A stretch of 64,000 nt of DNA from an uncultured Faecalibacterium sp. (GTDB lineage Bacteria; Bacillota; Clostridia; Oscillospirales; Ruminococcaceae), in the NCBI GenBank assembly GCA_934539245.1, contig CAKTCK010000008.1:1-64000 (forward strand). The letters are read 5' to 3'. The first letter of the stretch is position 1, and every line of letters begins with the position of its first letter. A program made the position numbers and the translations under genes. The notes below the pieces were generated by a model. It had not been told where the DNA came from, made no database searches, and saw only the letters and a list, made by a program, of their open reading frames with translations. Shown here one piece after another: positions 1 through 8,177 of this stretch.

Positions 1-1092
1 CACGGCTTCTACGAGCTGTACCCGGAAAAGTTCAACAACAAGACCAACGGCATCACCTTCCGCCGCTGGCTGCTGGAATGCGACCCGCGCCTGACTGCCA
101 CGCTGGAAAAGCACATCGGCTCCGGCTTCCGCAAGGACGCCGCCGAGCTGGAAAAGCTGCTGGCCTTTGCCGAGGACGAAACGGTGCTGAACGAGCTGAC
201 CGCTGTGAAAAAGGCCAACAAGGAAGCGTTGGCCGATTGGCTGCTGCACACCCAGAAGGTGACTGTGAACACCGATGCAGTGTTCGATATCCAGTCCAAG
301 CGCCTGCATGAGTATAAGCGCCAGCAGCTGAACCTGCTGTACCTCATCCATCAGTATTACGAGATCAAGGCCGGGCATCTGCCCGCCGCTCCGCTGGTGA
401 GCATCTTCGGTGCAAAAGCTGCGCCCGCCTATACCATTGCCAAGGACATCATCCATGCGCTGCTGACCCTCTCCAAGGTCATTGCCGCAGACCCGGAGGT
501 GTCCAAGTGGCTGCAGGTGGTGTTCGTGGAGAATTACAACGTCACCGCCGCTGAAAAGCTGATCCCGGCCTGCGACCTTTCTGAGCAGATCAGCCTTGCC
601 TCCAAGGAGGCTTCCGGCACCGGCAACATGAAGTTTATGCTGAACGGCGCGCTGACGCTGGGCACCATGGACGGTGCCAACGTGGAGATCAGTCAGCAGG
701 TGGGCGAGGAGAACATCTATATCTTCGGTCAGACCTCCGATCAGGTCATCCACCGCTATGCCGTGAGCGACTACGACCCCGCCCAGTGGGTGGAGGGCGA
801 TGCCAACATCCGCCGCGCTATCAGCTTCCTCACCGGGCCGGAGATGCTGGCCGCCGGTCATGCCGAAAACCTGACCCGCCTGCATGACGAGCTGATCCAT
901 AAGGACTGGTTCCAGACCTTGCCGGACTTCAATGCCTACGTTGTGCGCAAGGGACAGGCCCTCAGCGATTACGCCTGCGACCCCATGGGCTGGCGGCGCA
1001 AGTGCCTTGTGAACATTGCCAAGGCTGGCATGTTCTCCTCTGACCGCACCATTGCCGAGTATGACCGCGACATCTGGCATCTGGGCAAGTAA
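1..1092 (+). CDS. glgP: Glycogen/alpha-glucan phosphorylase, C-terminal part (5' end outside window)
   Basis: This is a cytoplasmic enzyme that releases glucose-1-phosphate from glycogen or alpha-glucan ends. The frame is open from base 1 and begins inside the family block [12 protein letters not shown]. The pyridoxal-phosphate site [14 protein letters not shown] is present, and its PLP lysine is the codon at 631-633. It is followed by the typical [10 protein letters not shown] stretch. The protein ends normally at WHLGK and a terminator follows. Only about 363 of the roughly 800 family residues lie in the window, so the start and promoter cannot be judged. The family assignment is secure. 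Confidence 0.96.
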   Translation, partial: HGFYELYPEKFNNKTNGITFRRWLLECDPRLTATLEKHIGSGFRKDAAELEKLLAFAEDETVLNELTAVKKANKEALADWLLHTQKVTVNTDAVFDIQSKRLHEYKRQQLNLLYLIHQYYEIKAGHLPAAPLVSIFGAKAAPAYTIAKDIIHALLTLSKVIAADPEVSKWLQVVFVENYNVTAAEKLIPACDLSEQISLASKEASGTGNMKFMLNGALTLGTMDGANVEISQQVGEENIYIFGQTSDQVIHRYAVSDYDPAQWVEGDANIRRAISFLTGPEMLAAGHAENLTRLHDELIHKDWFQTLPDFNAYVVRKGQALSDYACDPMGWRRKCLVNIAKAGMFSSDRTIAEYDRDIWHLGK

Positions 1093-1128
1093 TAATTCCT
1101 GAACCTGCGTTTCTCCTTCATTTTCTCG

Positions 1129-1163
1129 AAAGCTGCTGCACAATGCCGTGCGGCAGCTTTTTG
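1129..1163 (+). terminator. Rho-independent terminator of glgP
   Basis: A stem of AAAGCTGCTGCAC against GTGCGGCAGCTTT is followed by a T-run, 37 bases after the glgP stop. Confidence 0.85.
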
Positions 1164-1180
1164 TTTAAGTCCCTGCGCAA

Positions 1181-1234
1181 AGAAAAACAGGAACCGGCAC
1201 ACATTACATTTAGTGCACCGGTTCCTGCTTTATT
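1181..1234. terminator. Bidirectional terminator between glgP and mgtE
   Basis: Ten-base arms CAGGAACCGG (1188-1197) and CCGGTTCCTG (1218-1227) form a stem. A-rich and T-rich flanks on both sides suit termination in either direction. It lies just after the mgtE stop and so mainly serves mgtE on the minus strand. Confidence 0.8.
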
Positions 1235-1237
1235 TTA

Positions 1238-2614
1238 TCATGCAAGGTGGAACAGATCGATCAGCACGACCATGGCAAGGCCATAGTAGACCACAACCGC
1301 CACCAGATCGTTGATCGTGGTGATCAGCGGGCCGGAGGCAACCGCCGGGTCGATATGGATCTTATGGAACAGCATCGGGATCAGCGTACCCACCAGACTG
1401 GAAATGACCATGGACACGATCAGTGACAGCCCGACGCAGCCGGACAGCAAAAACGCCGAGGTCCAGACATAGCCCTTGAAAAAGTGGATATAGCAGCCCA
1501 AAAAGCCCAGAGCCATCACCGCCAGAATAGCACCGTTCAAAAGACCCACGCGGGTCTCCTTCCAGAGCAGCTGCAATTTTTTGGAAAGGGTCAGGTTTTC
1601 GTCCACCAGCACACGGATGGTCACAGCCAGCGACTGGGTGCCAACGTTACCAGCCATATCCAGTACCATCGACTGGAAGCAGATGACCACCGGCAGCACC
1701 GCTACCACCGATTCAAATGCGCCGACGACGGAGGAGACCAGCATTCCGAGGAACAGCAGAGCGATCAGCCACGGGAGACGCTTTTTCACGCTTTCAAAAA
1801 CGCTTTCGTTCAGATCCTCCTCGCCGGTCAAGCCGCCCAGCTTTGCGTAATCATCGCCCATCTCATCATCGACCAGTTCCACGACATCGGACGATGTGAT
1901 GATGCCCACCAGCTTACCGGCATCGTTCAGCACAGGCAGGCTGCGCTCTGCGTAGTCCACGATACGGTCGATACAATCGCTGATCTGCTCCCGGTCTGTG
2001 ACGTAGGGATAAGAGCGGACGATCAGGCTTTCCAGACTTTTCTCTGCGCGTGCAATGATGAGATCCTTCAGGTCGATGGCACCATAGAAGTGCTCGTTTT
2101 CGTCCACCACATACAGCGTGGAGATGTTATCGTTTTCTCCCGCCTGCTTTACCAGCTCGCTCATCGCCTGCCGGATGGTCATATCGTTTTTGATGGAGAT
2201 ATAGTTGGTCGTCATTCTGCTGCCGATCTCATCCTCGTCATAAGAAAGCAGCATCTTCACATCTTCAACCGAGTCCTTATCCAGCTTGTTGACGATCTCA
2301 TTCTTATCGGTGTCGTCAAGGTCTTCCAGCGCGTCCACCGCATCGTCCGAGTCCATGTTGGAAATGACCTTTGCAGCTTCGTGGCTGGGCAGCTCCTTCA
2401 GGTACGGCTCGGCGTCGTCCAGATAGGTAAAGATCTCGGCAACAGTATCCACGCCCAGAATGGAATAGAGCGATTGACGTTCGGCGGGGGTCAGTGCCTC
2501 CATCGCATCCGCCAGATCCTTTTCATGGTAATCAGACAGTTTTTCGGCCAGCTCTGCCTTGGGCAGACCGCTGTGAATGATGCTCAGAATTTCCTGCACA
2601 TAATTCTTCTGCAT
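1238..2614 (-). CDS. mgtE: Magnesium transporter MgtE
   Basis: This is an inner-membrane Mg2+ channel/transporter gated by cytosolic magnesium. The 458-residue length is normal for the family. The first roughly 130 residues are the acidic helical MgtE N domain (AEKLSDYHEKDLADAMEAL). Next come two CBS domains (roughly 130-260) and then a C-terminal membrane domain of five or so hydrophobic segments with the family core around NDLVAVVVYYG. The ATG is preceded by TCAGGAGGAA at good spacing. It is a single-gene unit with its own promoter (2684-2712) and terminator. I looked for an M-box magnesium riboswitch in the leader and did not find one; the leader is only about 60 bases. Confidence 0.95.
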   Translation of the reverse strand: MQKNYVQEILSIIHSGLPKAELAEKLSDYHEKDLADAMEALTPAERQSLYSILGVDTVAEIFTYLDDAEPYLKELPSHEAAKVISNMDSDDAVDALEDLDDTDKNEIVNKLDKDSVEDVKMLLSYDEDEIGSRMTTNYISIKNDMTIRQAMSELVKQAGENDNISTLYVVDENEHFYGAIDLKDLIIARAEKSLESLIVRSYPYVTDREQISDCIDRIVDYAERSLPVLNDAGKLVGIITSSDVVELVDDEMGDDYAKLGGLTGEEDLNESVFESVKKRLPWLIALLFLGMLVSSVVGAFESVVAVLPVVICFQSMVLDMAGNVGTQSLAVTIRVLVDENLTLSKKLQLLWKETRVGLLNGAILAVMALGFLGCYIHFFKGYVWTSAFLLSGCVGLSLIVSMVISSLVGTLIPMLFHKIHIDPAVASGPLITTINDLVAVVVYYGLAMVVLIDLFHLA

Positions 2615-2683
2615 GGTAGTTCCTCCTGATTCCGCGAGTTCGACAAATCAAAATTTATCGCTCCGCTTAAAATTTTGCACTTC

Positions 2684-2712
2684 ATCATAGCACATCCGGT
2701 ATGCGGCGGCAA
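2684..2712 (-). promoter_or_regulatory. Probable sigma-A promoter of mgtE
   Basis: On the minus strand TTGCCG and TATGAT are separated by 17 bases. Transcription would start about 60 bases before the mgtE ATG, leaving little room for a riboswitch. Confidence 0.65.
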
Positions 2713-2756
2713 CCCTGCCAAAGTGAATTTTTTGTAAAAATTCGGACACAAAAATC

Positions 2757-3120
2757 CCCGCCAAAGCAAAAGGCTCTGGCGGAAAAAAGAGAAGCTCTGC
2801 CGCAGTCAGAAACGCCGGATGAGGGATACTTAGGGTAAAATGCTGACATAAAGTTTCGGGCTGACCGCATCGTGCAGATTTACGGAGAGCGGGAGAAATC
2901 TCCCGAAGCCCAACTTTCCAAAAGAATCGTCCCGATTTTGTTGGGACGTTTCCTTTTTATCTGCGGTGCGCCTGTGGTCGTCCGGGAGTTCAGACTTACC
3001 TTATTCTGCCCCTGCAAAGGGTGTTTTTTGCCGCCCGTATTTATAGCCGCAGTACCGCCCGGCTTTTCCGGGAATCGCTGCCTGTTTTGCTGAAAGGCAG
3101 CACTCTGCCCGGGAAAAAGC
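2757..3120 (-). ncRNA. Candidate structured non-coding RNA ending at a terminator
   Basis: This region has no credible protein but many helices. 3062-3072 pairs with 3108-3120 around an inner 7-bp stem (3077-3083/3095-3101). AAAGTT+GGGCT (2850-2855, 2858-2862) pairs with 2907-2917. CGGGAGA (2890-2896) pairs with 2899-2905. CGTCCC (2928-2933) pairs with GGGACG (2943-2948). GGTAA (2834-2838) can close the domain with TTACC (2996-3000). On the minus strand the region ends in a GC-rich hairpin (2757-2782) followed by GATTTTTG. I do not recognise a known RNA family. The strand is inferred from that terminator only, and no clear promoter was found for it. Confidence 0.4.
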
Positions 3121-3191
3121 GCTGGAAAGCTGCTCCGACCATTTATTCCGCTGTTTCTTACCGATTTTACAATGTTTTTTATAAAAAAGAC

Positions 3192-3220
3192 TTTACAAAT
3201 GAATTTCAAAATCATATTAT
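3192..3220 (+). promoter_or_regulatory. Sigma-A promoter of the DUF6465 gene
   Basis: TTTACA and TATTAT are separated by exactly 17 bases. The resulting leader of about 160 bases contains a stem (GGCAGA near 3274 with TCTGCC near 3304), so some leader-level control is possible. Confidence 0.65.
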
Positions 3221-3385
3221 ATAGTTATAAACTCGGCTTCTTTATGCAAACGTTCTCGTACCGGTTCGTATGGGGCAGACAGGCGTGCGGCTTTTACACC
3301 GCCTCTGCCTTACGATAGATTCTTTGGAGCCCGCCGGTACAGCCCCGCTGCACCATGATCAAATACAGAAGGAAGGTTATGCATC

Positions 3386-3676
3386 ATGCCTGAAAAGAAA
3401 GTTTCTGCTCCCGCAGCCGATGCTCCGGCTGCCGAGGGCAAGACCCGCAAATCCGCCAAGGCTCCCGCCCGCCGTGGCCGCCCGCCGCTGGCTCCTGAGC
3501 TGTATGTGGAGATGGGCGGTGAGCAGTACAACATCACCGACATCATTGACCGCGCCAAGGCAGACTACCGCACCACCCACAAGGTCGGCGTGCAGTCCTG
3601 CAAGGTGTACGTCAAGCCCGAGGAGGGCGCAGCCTATTACGTCATCAACAAATTCTCTGGCAAGCTGGATCTGTAA
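3386..3676 (+). CDS. DUF6465 family protein with a basic, AT-hook-like N-terminus
   Basis: This is a 96-residue protein of unknown function. The N-terminal third is Ala/Lys/Pro-rich and contains RRGRPP, the core of AT-hook DNA-binding motifs. The C-terminal half (QSCKVYVKPEEGAAYYVINK) matches what I recall of the DUF6465 family, small proteins common in Clostridia. The start is chosen because GAAGGAAGG lies about ten bases upstream; an ATG seven bases earlier is in another frame. It is monocistronic, with its own promoter and a strong terminator. A nucleoid- or regulation-related role is only an inference from the AT-hook-like motif. Confidence 0.75.
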   Translation: MPEKKVSAPAADAPAAEGKTRKSAKAPARRGRPPLAPELYVEMGGEQYNITDIIDRAKADYRTTHKVGVQSCKVYVKPEEGAAYYVINKFSGKLDL

Positions 3677-3754
3677 TTTTTTCACAGGATCGCAGGCAGC
3701 ACCGCACTGCTGCCGCGCCCGCCATTCCCACAAGAAGGCTCCATAAACAAAGAG

Positions 3755-3787
3755 GCCGCTGCACAGCGTTTGTGCAGCGGCTTTTTT
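3755..3787 (+). terminator. Terminator of the DUF6465 gene
   Basis: GCCGCTGCAC and GTGCAGCGGC form a perfect 10-bp stem followed by six T. Confidence 0.9.
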
Positions 3788-3793
3788 GATGCC

Positions 3794-3817
3794 GGGACGA
3801 TTTGAAATGGCCTCCGC
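3794..3817 (+). repeat. Fragment of the dispersed 3'-end repeat (copy A)
   Basis: GGACGATTTGAAATGGCCTC and the following CGCT match the first segment of the repeat also found near 25.5, 52.5, 61.1 and 62.6 kb. The fragment abuts the stop codon of the minus-strand phosphoesterase. Confidence 0.6.
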
Positions 3818-4507
3818 TCAGAACCCCAGCATCTGCCAAAGAGACTTGCGCTCTTCGGCCGGGTCCGGGTCCGGGATCTCGAACACATAGCGCTCGGTGG
3901 CGTTGATGACGGTGGTATTGCCGCGGGTGCATACCCTGGGCAGCTTTGCATCATAATTCAGGTGTATGTGCCCGTGGATGAACCACTTGGGCTGGTACTC
4001 ATCCAGAATCTCGTTAAAGCACTCAAAGCCCCTGTGGGCACAGTCGTCCCCATCATTCAGCCCCTTGGCAGGGGCGTGGGTCAATAGCAGATCGATGCCG
4101 CCTTTTTTGTGCGCCTGATGCTCCAGCTTGCGCGCACGGCGGCGCATGGCCTTCTCGGTGTACTGGTAGGTATCCTCATTATTATAGCGCTGACAACCCC
4201 CCAGCCCCATGATGCGCAGACCCTTCCATGTGTACACCTGATCGTCCACGCAGATGCAGCCGCCGGGTTCACCTTGGGTCTGGTAGCTGCCATCGTGGTT
4301 GCCGTGCACATACAGGATGGGCGCAGCGGTAAAGTTTGTGAGATATTCCAGATACTTTTTGGGCAGATCCCCGCAGGAGAGGATCAGGTCGATGCCTTCC
4401 AGCCGGGCACGGGTGTCATAGTCCCACAGCGCCTTGGACGGGACATCTGAGATGGCAAGAATTTTCACGTTCGTATGCTCCATTCTTTTCCGGTCAGGCC
4501 GGCTCAT
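3818..4507 (-). CDS. Calcineurin-like metallophosphoesterase
   Basis: This is a cytoplasmic hydrolase of about 229 residues with the metallophosphoesterase signature set: ISDV near the start, CGDLP, HGNHD, THAPAKG and IHGHIHLN. The substrate is unknown; relatives cleave phosphodiesters or phosphomonoesters with two metal ions. The first nine bases of the usual family N-terminus (DxH) are replaced by ISDVPSKALWDYD, so one metal ligand may differ. The start overlaps the stop of the upstream BMP-like gene in an ATGA, with GGAG just before, which indicates translational coupling. A second in-frame ATG eight codons later (MEHTNVKI) is an alternative start. Confidence 0.88.
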   Translation of the reverse strand: MSRPDRKRMEHTNVKILAISDVPSKALWDYDTRARLEGIDLILSCGDLPKKYLEYLTNFTAAPILYVHGNHDGSYQTQGEPGGCICVDDQVYTWKGLRIMGLGGCQRYNNEDTYQYTEKAMRRRARKLEHQAHKKGGIDLLLTHAPAKGLNDGDDCAHRGFECFNEILDEYQPKWFIHGHIHLNYDAKLPRVCTRGNTTVINATERYVFEIPDPDPAEERKSLWQMLGF

Positions 4508-6435
4508 TTCTCCAGACCCTTTACGTTGTCCAGTCCGTTGATTGCCAGCACGGTGCGGGTCTTTACGTCCAGCTCATCGTAATGGGGCAGCTTGCCGTGT
4601 ACACAGGCATCCAGCCAATCCATCTCCATCAGCTCTTTGGGGCTGTAAACTCTATTCTCCGGGGAGTGCAGGTTATCCTCGTTATCATACAGCTTTTCCG
4701 GGAAGACGTGCACATTGTCCGACCCTTGCAGCGTTTCCATCAGGTCCAGCAGCTGCCGCGTACCGCTGGGCAGTGATTCCTGATACTCCAGATCCTCTGC
4801 GCCGCTGCGCAGACCCCACCAGTAGTTCACCGCGCGGGTGGTGGCTGCGTTGTCCCAGCTGCCGTCAAAAATGGAGCGCACGATCTGCACATAAAAGGTA
4901 TCCCACCGCCAGATCGGCAGACCCAGCGGCTGCAAACTGCCGTCCGGCAGCTTGCGGCACAGACCGTAGTCCCGGTGGGTGTCGGCGGGCTCCCGGCTGT
5001 CCCGGGCATAGATCAGATCAATATCCGGGCAGTCGGCAAAATCCAGCGGGTGGGCGGCATCAGTCTGGCAGGCCCAGCGCAGCCGGATGCGGCCTGCCGG
5101 GCGCACGCTCTTCAGCCCCTGCGCAAAGGCGTTGATCGCAGCGGGCACGCCGTACACGGGGTTTGCCGCCACATAGCCAATGTGCCCGGTCTTGGTCATG
5201 ATCCCTGCCAGCATGCCCAGCAGATAGGTCACCTCATAGGTGCGGGGATAGTAGGTGCGCACCAGCGGGTGCGGCGCGTTCAGCGAGCAGTTCAGGATGC
5301 GGGTCTTGGGGTGCTGCGCCGCCACCTTCAGGCAGGCGTTGTACATCCGCACGCTGGTGGTGAACACCACGTCCGCATTGTTGTGCGCCACCTCCTCCAG
5401 CACCTGCTCCGCGTCCACCTCCGGGTTCACGTCCTCGTAGCAGCTGATATGCACCTTGTCCGGGAAAACCTTTGCCAGCGCGTCGCGTCCTTCGTCATGT
5501 GCACGCACCCATGCGCTGATCTTGGCGTTATACTCGTGAAGGAACACCACCCGCAGCTCGCTGGGCTGCTTGCTGGGACTGAAGATATTCAGCTTGGACA
5601 GCAGCGGCTCTGCGGGGCTCTTGGGCGGGTCCAGCGAAAGCTCCACGCCGTGGGGTTCGGTGAGCACCTTCACCTCGTTCCACAGCTTTTCCAGGTTCTG
5701 CCGCACCTGTGCAGGGGTGGCGTCATAGGTGTCGGAGTAGCGGTACACCGACAGGTACACCAGCAACGCATCACCCGTGGTCAGTCCCATGGACGTGCCG
5801 CCCAAGGCTTCGAATTGCTGGTGGAACATGGTGTAGAAAGCGGCAAAGTTCAGCCGGTCATCCTCCGACCATGCCTCGCCGCTGGCCTTGCACACCAGCG
5901 TTTGCAGCTTGTTATAGCCGCCCAGCTTGGAAAAATGCACATAGTTCACCTTGGACAGCTTATAGAAATCCAGAAACTCGTAGTAGATCTTATTTTCCAG
6001 ATCCTCGGTGCGGGCGGGGATAAGCCGTGTGACCGTGCCCGGGATCTTGACGGCGCCGTAATACTTGAGCACCGAGACCCGCTTGTTGCCCTCCTGCACA
6101 TAGAACCGGTTCATGTACTCAAAGGCGATGATGGGGGTCTGGATGCCCTCTTCCAAATGCGCGTCACACAGGTTCGACCACTTGACGGCAAACTCGGTAT
6201 CCGGCTCCAGCAGAGGCATAAAGTCATACGAAAAGGCAGTGTGCCGTCCGCTGGTTTTGGTGCCCACAAGACTGTCCGACGGGATCTCCACCAGACCCAG
6301 CGGCTCCTGCGCCACGATATCCACGCCCTTGAGCACATCGTCCAGCACGGCCAGATAGGGCGACTGGCCGCGGGCTATGCGGGCACGATAGGCGCGCTGC
6401 CCTGCGCGCAGTGCACTTTTATAATCTTCCAGCAT
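4504..6435 (-). CDS. ParB-like domain fused to a BMP/PnrA-type substrate-binding domain, cytoplasmic
   Basis: This 643-residue protein has two recognisable parts. Residues about 95-140 (TPIIAFEYMNRFYVQEGNKR, followed by VSVLKYYG) resemble the ParB/sulfiredoxin-like fold with its GxxR core. Residues about 293-560 resemble the periplasmic-type binding fold of BMP/PnrA purine nucleoside-binding lipoproteins (VVFLHEYN, GHIGYVAANPVYG). There is no signal peptide or lipobox and no ABC permease nearby, so it probably acts inside the cell as a ligand sensor; this is inference. AAGGAG precedes the ATG. It is the first gene of an operon with the phosphoesterase, overlapping it by 4 bases. Confidence 0.75.
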   Translation of the reverse strand: MLEDYKSALRAGQRAYRARIARGQSPYLAVLDDVLKGVDIVAQEPLGLVEIPSDSLVGTKTSGRHTAFSYDFMPLLEPDTEFAVKWSNLCDAHLEEGIQTPIIAFEYMNRFYVQEGNKRVSVLKYYGAVKIPGTVTRLIPARTEDLENKIYYEFLDFYKLSKVNYVHFSKLGGYNKLQTLVCKASGEAWSEDDRLNFAAFYTMFHQQFEALGGTSMGLTTGDALLVYLSVYRYSDTYDATPAQVRQNLEKLWNEVKVLTEPHGVELSLDPPKSPAEPLLSKLNIFSPSKQPSELRVVFLHEYNAKISAWVRAHDEGRDALAKVFPDKVHISCYEDVNPEVDAEQVLEEVAHNNADVVFTTSVRMYNACLKVAAQHPKTRILNCSLNAPHPLVRTYYPRTYEVTYLLGMLAGIMTKTGHIGYVAANPVYGVPAAINAFAQGLKSVRPAGRIRLRWACQTDAAHPLDFADCPDIDLIYARDSREPADTHRDYGLCRKLPDGSLQPLGLPIWRWDTFYVQIVRSIFDGSWDNAATTRAVNYWWGLRSGAEDLEYQESLPSGTRQLLDLMETLQGSDNVHVFPEKLYDNEDNLHSPENRVYSPKELMEMDWLDACVHGKLPHYDELDVKTRTVLAINGLDNVKGLEK

Positions 6436-6551
6436 AAGAACTCCTTTTTTCTATAAGCGAGAAGCGCGGTGCCGCAGTCCCCCTGCCGCACCGGAACACC
6501 CCCAGTATACCACAAAAACAGAAATAAGGCAGTATTTTGGGGCTAAAACGG

Positions 6552-6580
6552 TTGATTTTCCCGGCAGATTCAGGTACGAT
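6552..6580 (+). promoter_or_regulatory. Sigma-A promoter of the DUF1643 gene
   Basis: TTGATT and TACGAT are separated by 17 bases, 37 bases before the ATG. Confidence 0.65.
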
Positions 6581-6616
6581 AAGAATGATATTCCAAACCG
6601 ACAGGAGTTTACTATC

Positions 6617-7180
6617 ATGCAGACCGTTTCTCTGCCCGTGCTCGAGGCGGGCGAATACGCCGGCGGCGTCTGGTATTACGAGCCCCACACCTACCAAAAC
6701 TACCGTTATGTTCTGGGGCGGGTGGGCAAGCACCCGCTGGTGTGCATCGGCATCAACCCCAGCACCGCCCAGCCCGGTGCACTGGACCCCACCTTAAAAA
6801 GCGTGGAGCGTCTGGCTGCCGCCAACGGCTTTGACAGCTGGATCATGTTCAACGTCTACCCCCAGCGCGCCACCGACCCCAATCATATGGACAAGACCCC
6901 GGACCGCGCCCTGTGCGACGAAAACCTGCGCTGGCTGCGGGCCGTGCTGGCACAGACCGAGCCCACCATGTGGGCAGCATGGGGCACCTTGATCGAAAAG
7001 CGGGACTACCTGCCCGGCCTGATGCGGGAGATGGTAGCCCTGACGCGGGAGCGGGAGATCCCGTGGGTCACCTTTGGCAAGCGCAGTAAAAAGGGGCATC
7101 CGCACCATCCGCTGTACCTGCGCAAGGATTCCACCCCGGAACCCTTTGATGTGGAAAACTATCTGGACACCTGTTTCTGA
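6617..7180 (+). CDS. DUF1643 domain protein
   Basis: This is a 187-residue cytoplasmic protein. The block PLVCIGINPSTAQPGALDPT followed by SVERLAAANGFDSWIMFNVYPQRATDP is the hallmark of DUF1643, a family of unknown biochemical role often found in mobile or stress contexts. The start is supported by ACAGGAG ten bases upstream. The next gene (PAP2) begins 28 bases after the stop with its own strong ribosome site, so the two are probably co-transcribed. I cannot assign a reaction. Confidence 0.85.
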   Translation: MQTVSLPVLEAGEYAGGVWYYEPHTYQNYRYVLGRVGKHPLVCIGINPSTAQPGALDPTLKSVERLAAANGFDSWIMFNVYPQRATDPNHMDKTPDRALCDENLRWLRAVLAQTEPTMWAAWGTLIEKRDYLPGLMREMVALTREREIPWVTFGKRSKKGHPHHPLYLRKDSTPEPFDVENYLDTCF

Positions 7181-7208
7181 TGTCCGACCCGACAGGAGGT
7201 GACCTGCT

Positions 7209-7745
7209 TTGACCGCAGAACAGTATAAGCCCATCCATCACTGGTTCAGCGACCACCCGGCTGTAAAGCGGCTAGTCGTTTTTCTGGACCGGTGGCTGCC
7301 GCTGGTGCCCTTTGTGTGCTATCCGGTGCTGCTGTGCCTGCTGAACGTCCGGCTCTCGCGGCTGTTCCTCACCCAAAAGCAGGCCGCGCTGGACTTTATG
7401 GTACTCATCGCCCGCTCCGTCTTTGTGCCGGGGCTGGTGTTCTGGGGCGGCACGCTGCTGCGCAGCCGGCTGCACTTCCCCCGCCCTTACGAGCAGCCCG
7501 GCTTTACCCCGCTGGTGGCAAAGGAGAGCCGTGGGCACTCCATGCCCTCCCGCCACGCGCTGAGCGCCGCCGTGCTGGCGGCGGTGTGGCTGTATTTCTA
7601 CCCCGCTGCGGGCTGCGTGATGGTGGGCATTGCCCTGCTCATCTGCTGCCTGCGGGTGCTCACCGGGGTGCATCATGTGCGGGACGTGGTGTGCGGCTTT
7701 GCATTGGGCTTTGCGCTGGGCTGCGCAGGAATGTGGATGTTATAA
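7209..7745 (+). CDS. PAP2-family membrane phosphatase, TTG start
   Basis: This is a 178-residue integral membrane protein with the three phosphatase signatures of the PAP2 superfamily: RLHFPRP, then SMPSRH (the usual PSGH block, with Arg instead of Gly), then LRVLTGVHHVRD. Several hydrophobic spans surround them. Family members dephosphorylate lipid phosphates such as undecaprenyl pyrophosphate or phosphatidate on the outer leaflet; the exact substrate here is unknown. The TTG start is chosen because AGGAGGTG lies nine bases before it and no ATG is well placed. It follows DUF1643 closely. Confidence 0.88.
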   Translation: MTAEQYKPIHHWFSDHPAVKRLVVFLDRWLPLVPFVCYPVLLCLLNVRLSRLFLTQKQAALDFMVLIARSVFVPGLVFWGGTLLRSRLHFPRPYEQPGFTPLVAKESRGHSMPSRHALSAAVLAAVWLYFYPAAGCVMVGIALLICCLRVLTGVHHVRDVVCGFALGFALGCAGMWML

Positions 7746-7818
7746 GTTCACCCCTGCACGCTGGAGCGTTTGTTTTTGCCATCAGCGCAAAAAAGTTGAA
7801 ACTTTTTTCAGATTTTCC

Positions 7819-7847
7819 TTGACAGAATGCGATGTGTATGGTATTAT
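7819..7847 (+). promoter_or_regulatory. Strong sigma-A promoter of the tRNA pair
   Basis: A perfect TTGACA, 17 bases of spacer and TATTAT lie about 65 bases before tRNA-Arg. Confidence 0.85.
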
Positions 7848-7911
7848 TTCTCTCGCAGCCTGTGCCGACACAGCGCTGCCGCCATAAAGGAACCCATTGG
7901 GATAACAACGT

Positions 7912-7985
<74 letters not shown>

Positions 7986-7992
7986 TCTATGT

Positions 7993-8070
7993 GGTGCCCA
8001 TAGCGTAGTCGGTTAACGCGCCAGATTGTGGATCTGGAGACCGTGGGTTCGAGTCCCACTGGGCACCCCA
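7993..8070 (+). tRNA. tRNA-His (anticodon GTG)
   Basis: The acceptor GTGCCCA/TGGGCAC is preceded by the extra G-1 that marks tRNA-His and pairs with C73. The anticodon arm CCAGA-TTGTGGA-TCTGG gives GTG. CCA is encoded. It lies eight bases after tRNA-Arg. Confidence 0.96.
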
Positions 8071-8072
8071 CC

Positions 8073-8109
8073 AAAAAATCCGCTGTTGCATTGCAACGGC
8101 GGATTTTTT
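8073..8109 (+). terminator. Terminator of the tRNA operon
   Basis: AAAAAATCCGC-GTTGCA and TTGCAAC-GGCGGATTTTTT fold into a stem directly after tRNA-His. Confidence 0.85.
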
Positions 8110-8134
8110 CATTTTGTGGATACTGCAAAAATAC

Positions 8135-8175
8135 GACACCCCGGCAAAGCAGCTGTTTTGCCGGGGTGTCTTTTC
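8135..8175 (-). terminator. Terminator at the end of the virion module
   Basis: GACACCCCGGCAAA pairs with TTTGCCGGGGTGTC. On the minus strand it is followed by GTATTTTTG, just after the last virion gene. It could also work on the plus strand. Confidence 0.8.
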
Positions 8176-8177
8176 TC

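Noticed and set aside
2615..2760. M-box magnesium riboswitch before mgtE
   Set aside because: The promoter leaves only about 60 bases of leader and no M-box core was found.
2880..3215. Minus-strand frame of about 110 codons in the mgtE-DUF6465 gap
   Set aside because: No ribosome site or recognisable protein; the region is better explained by RNA helices.
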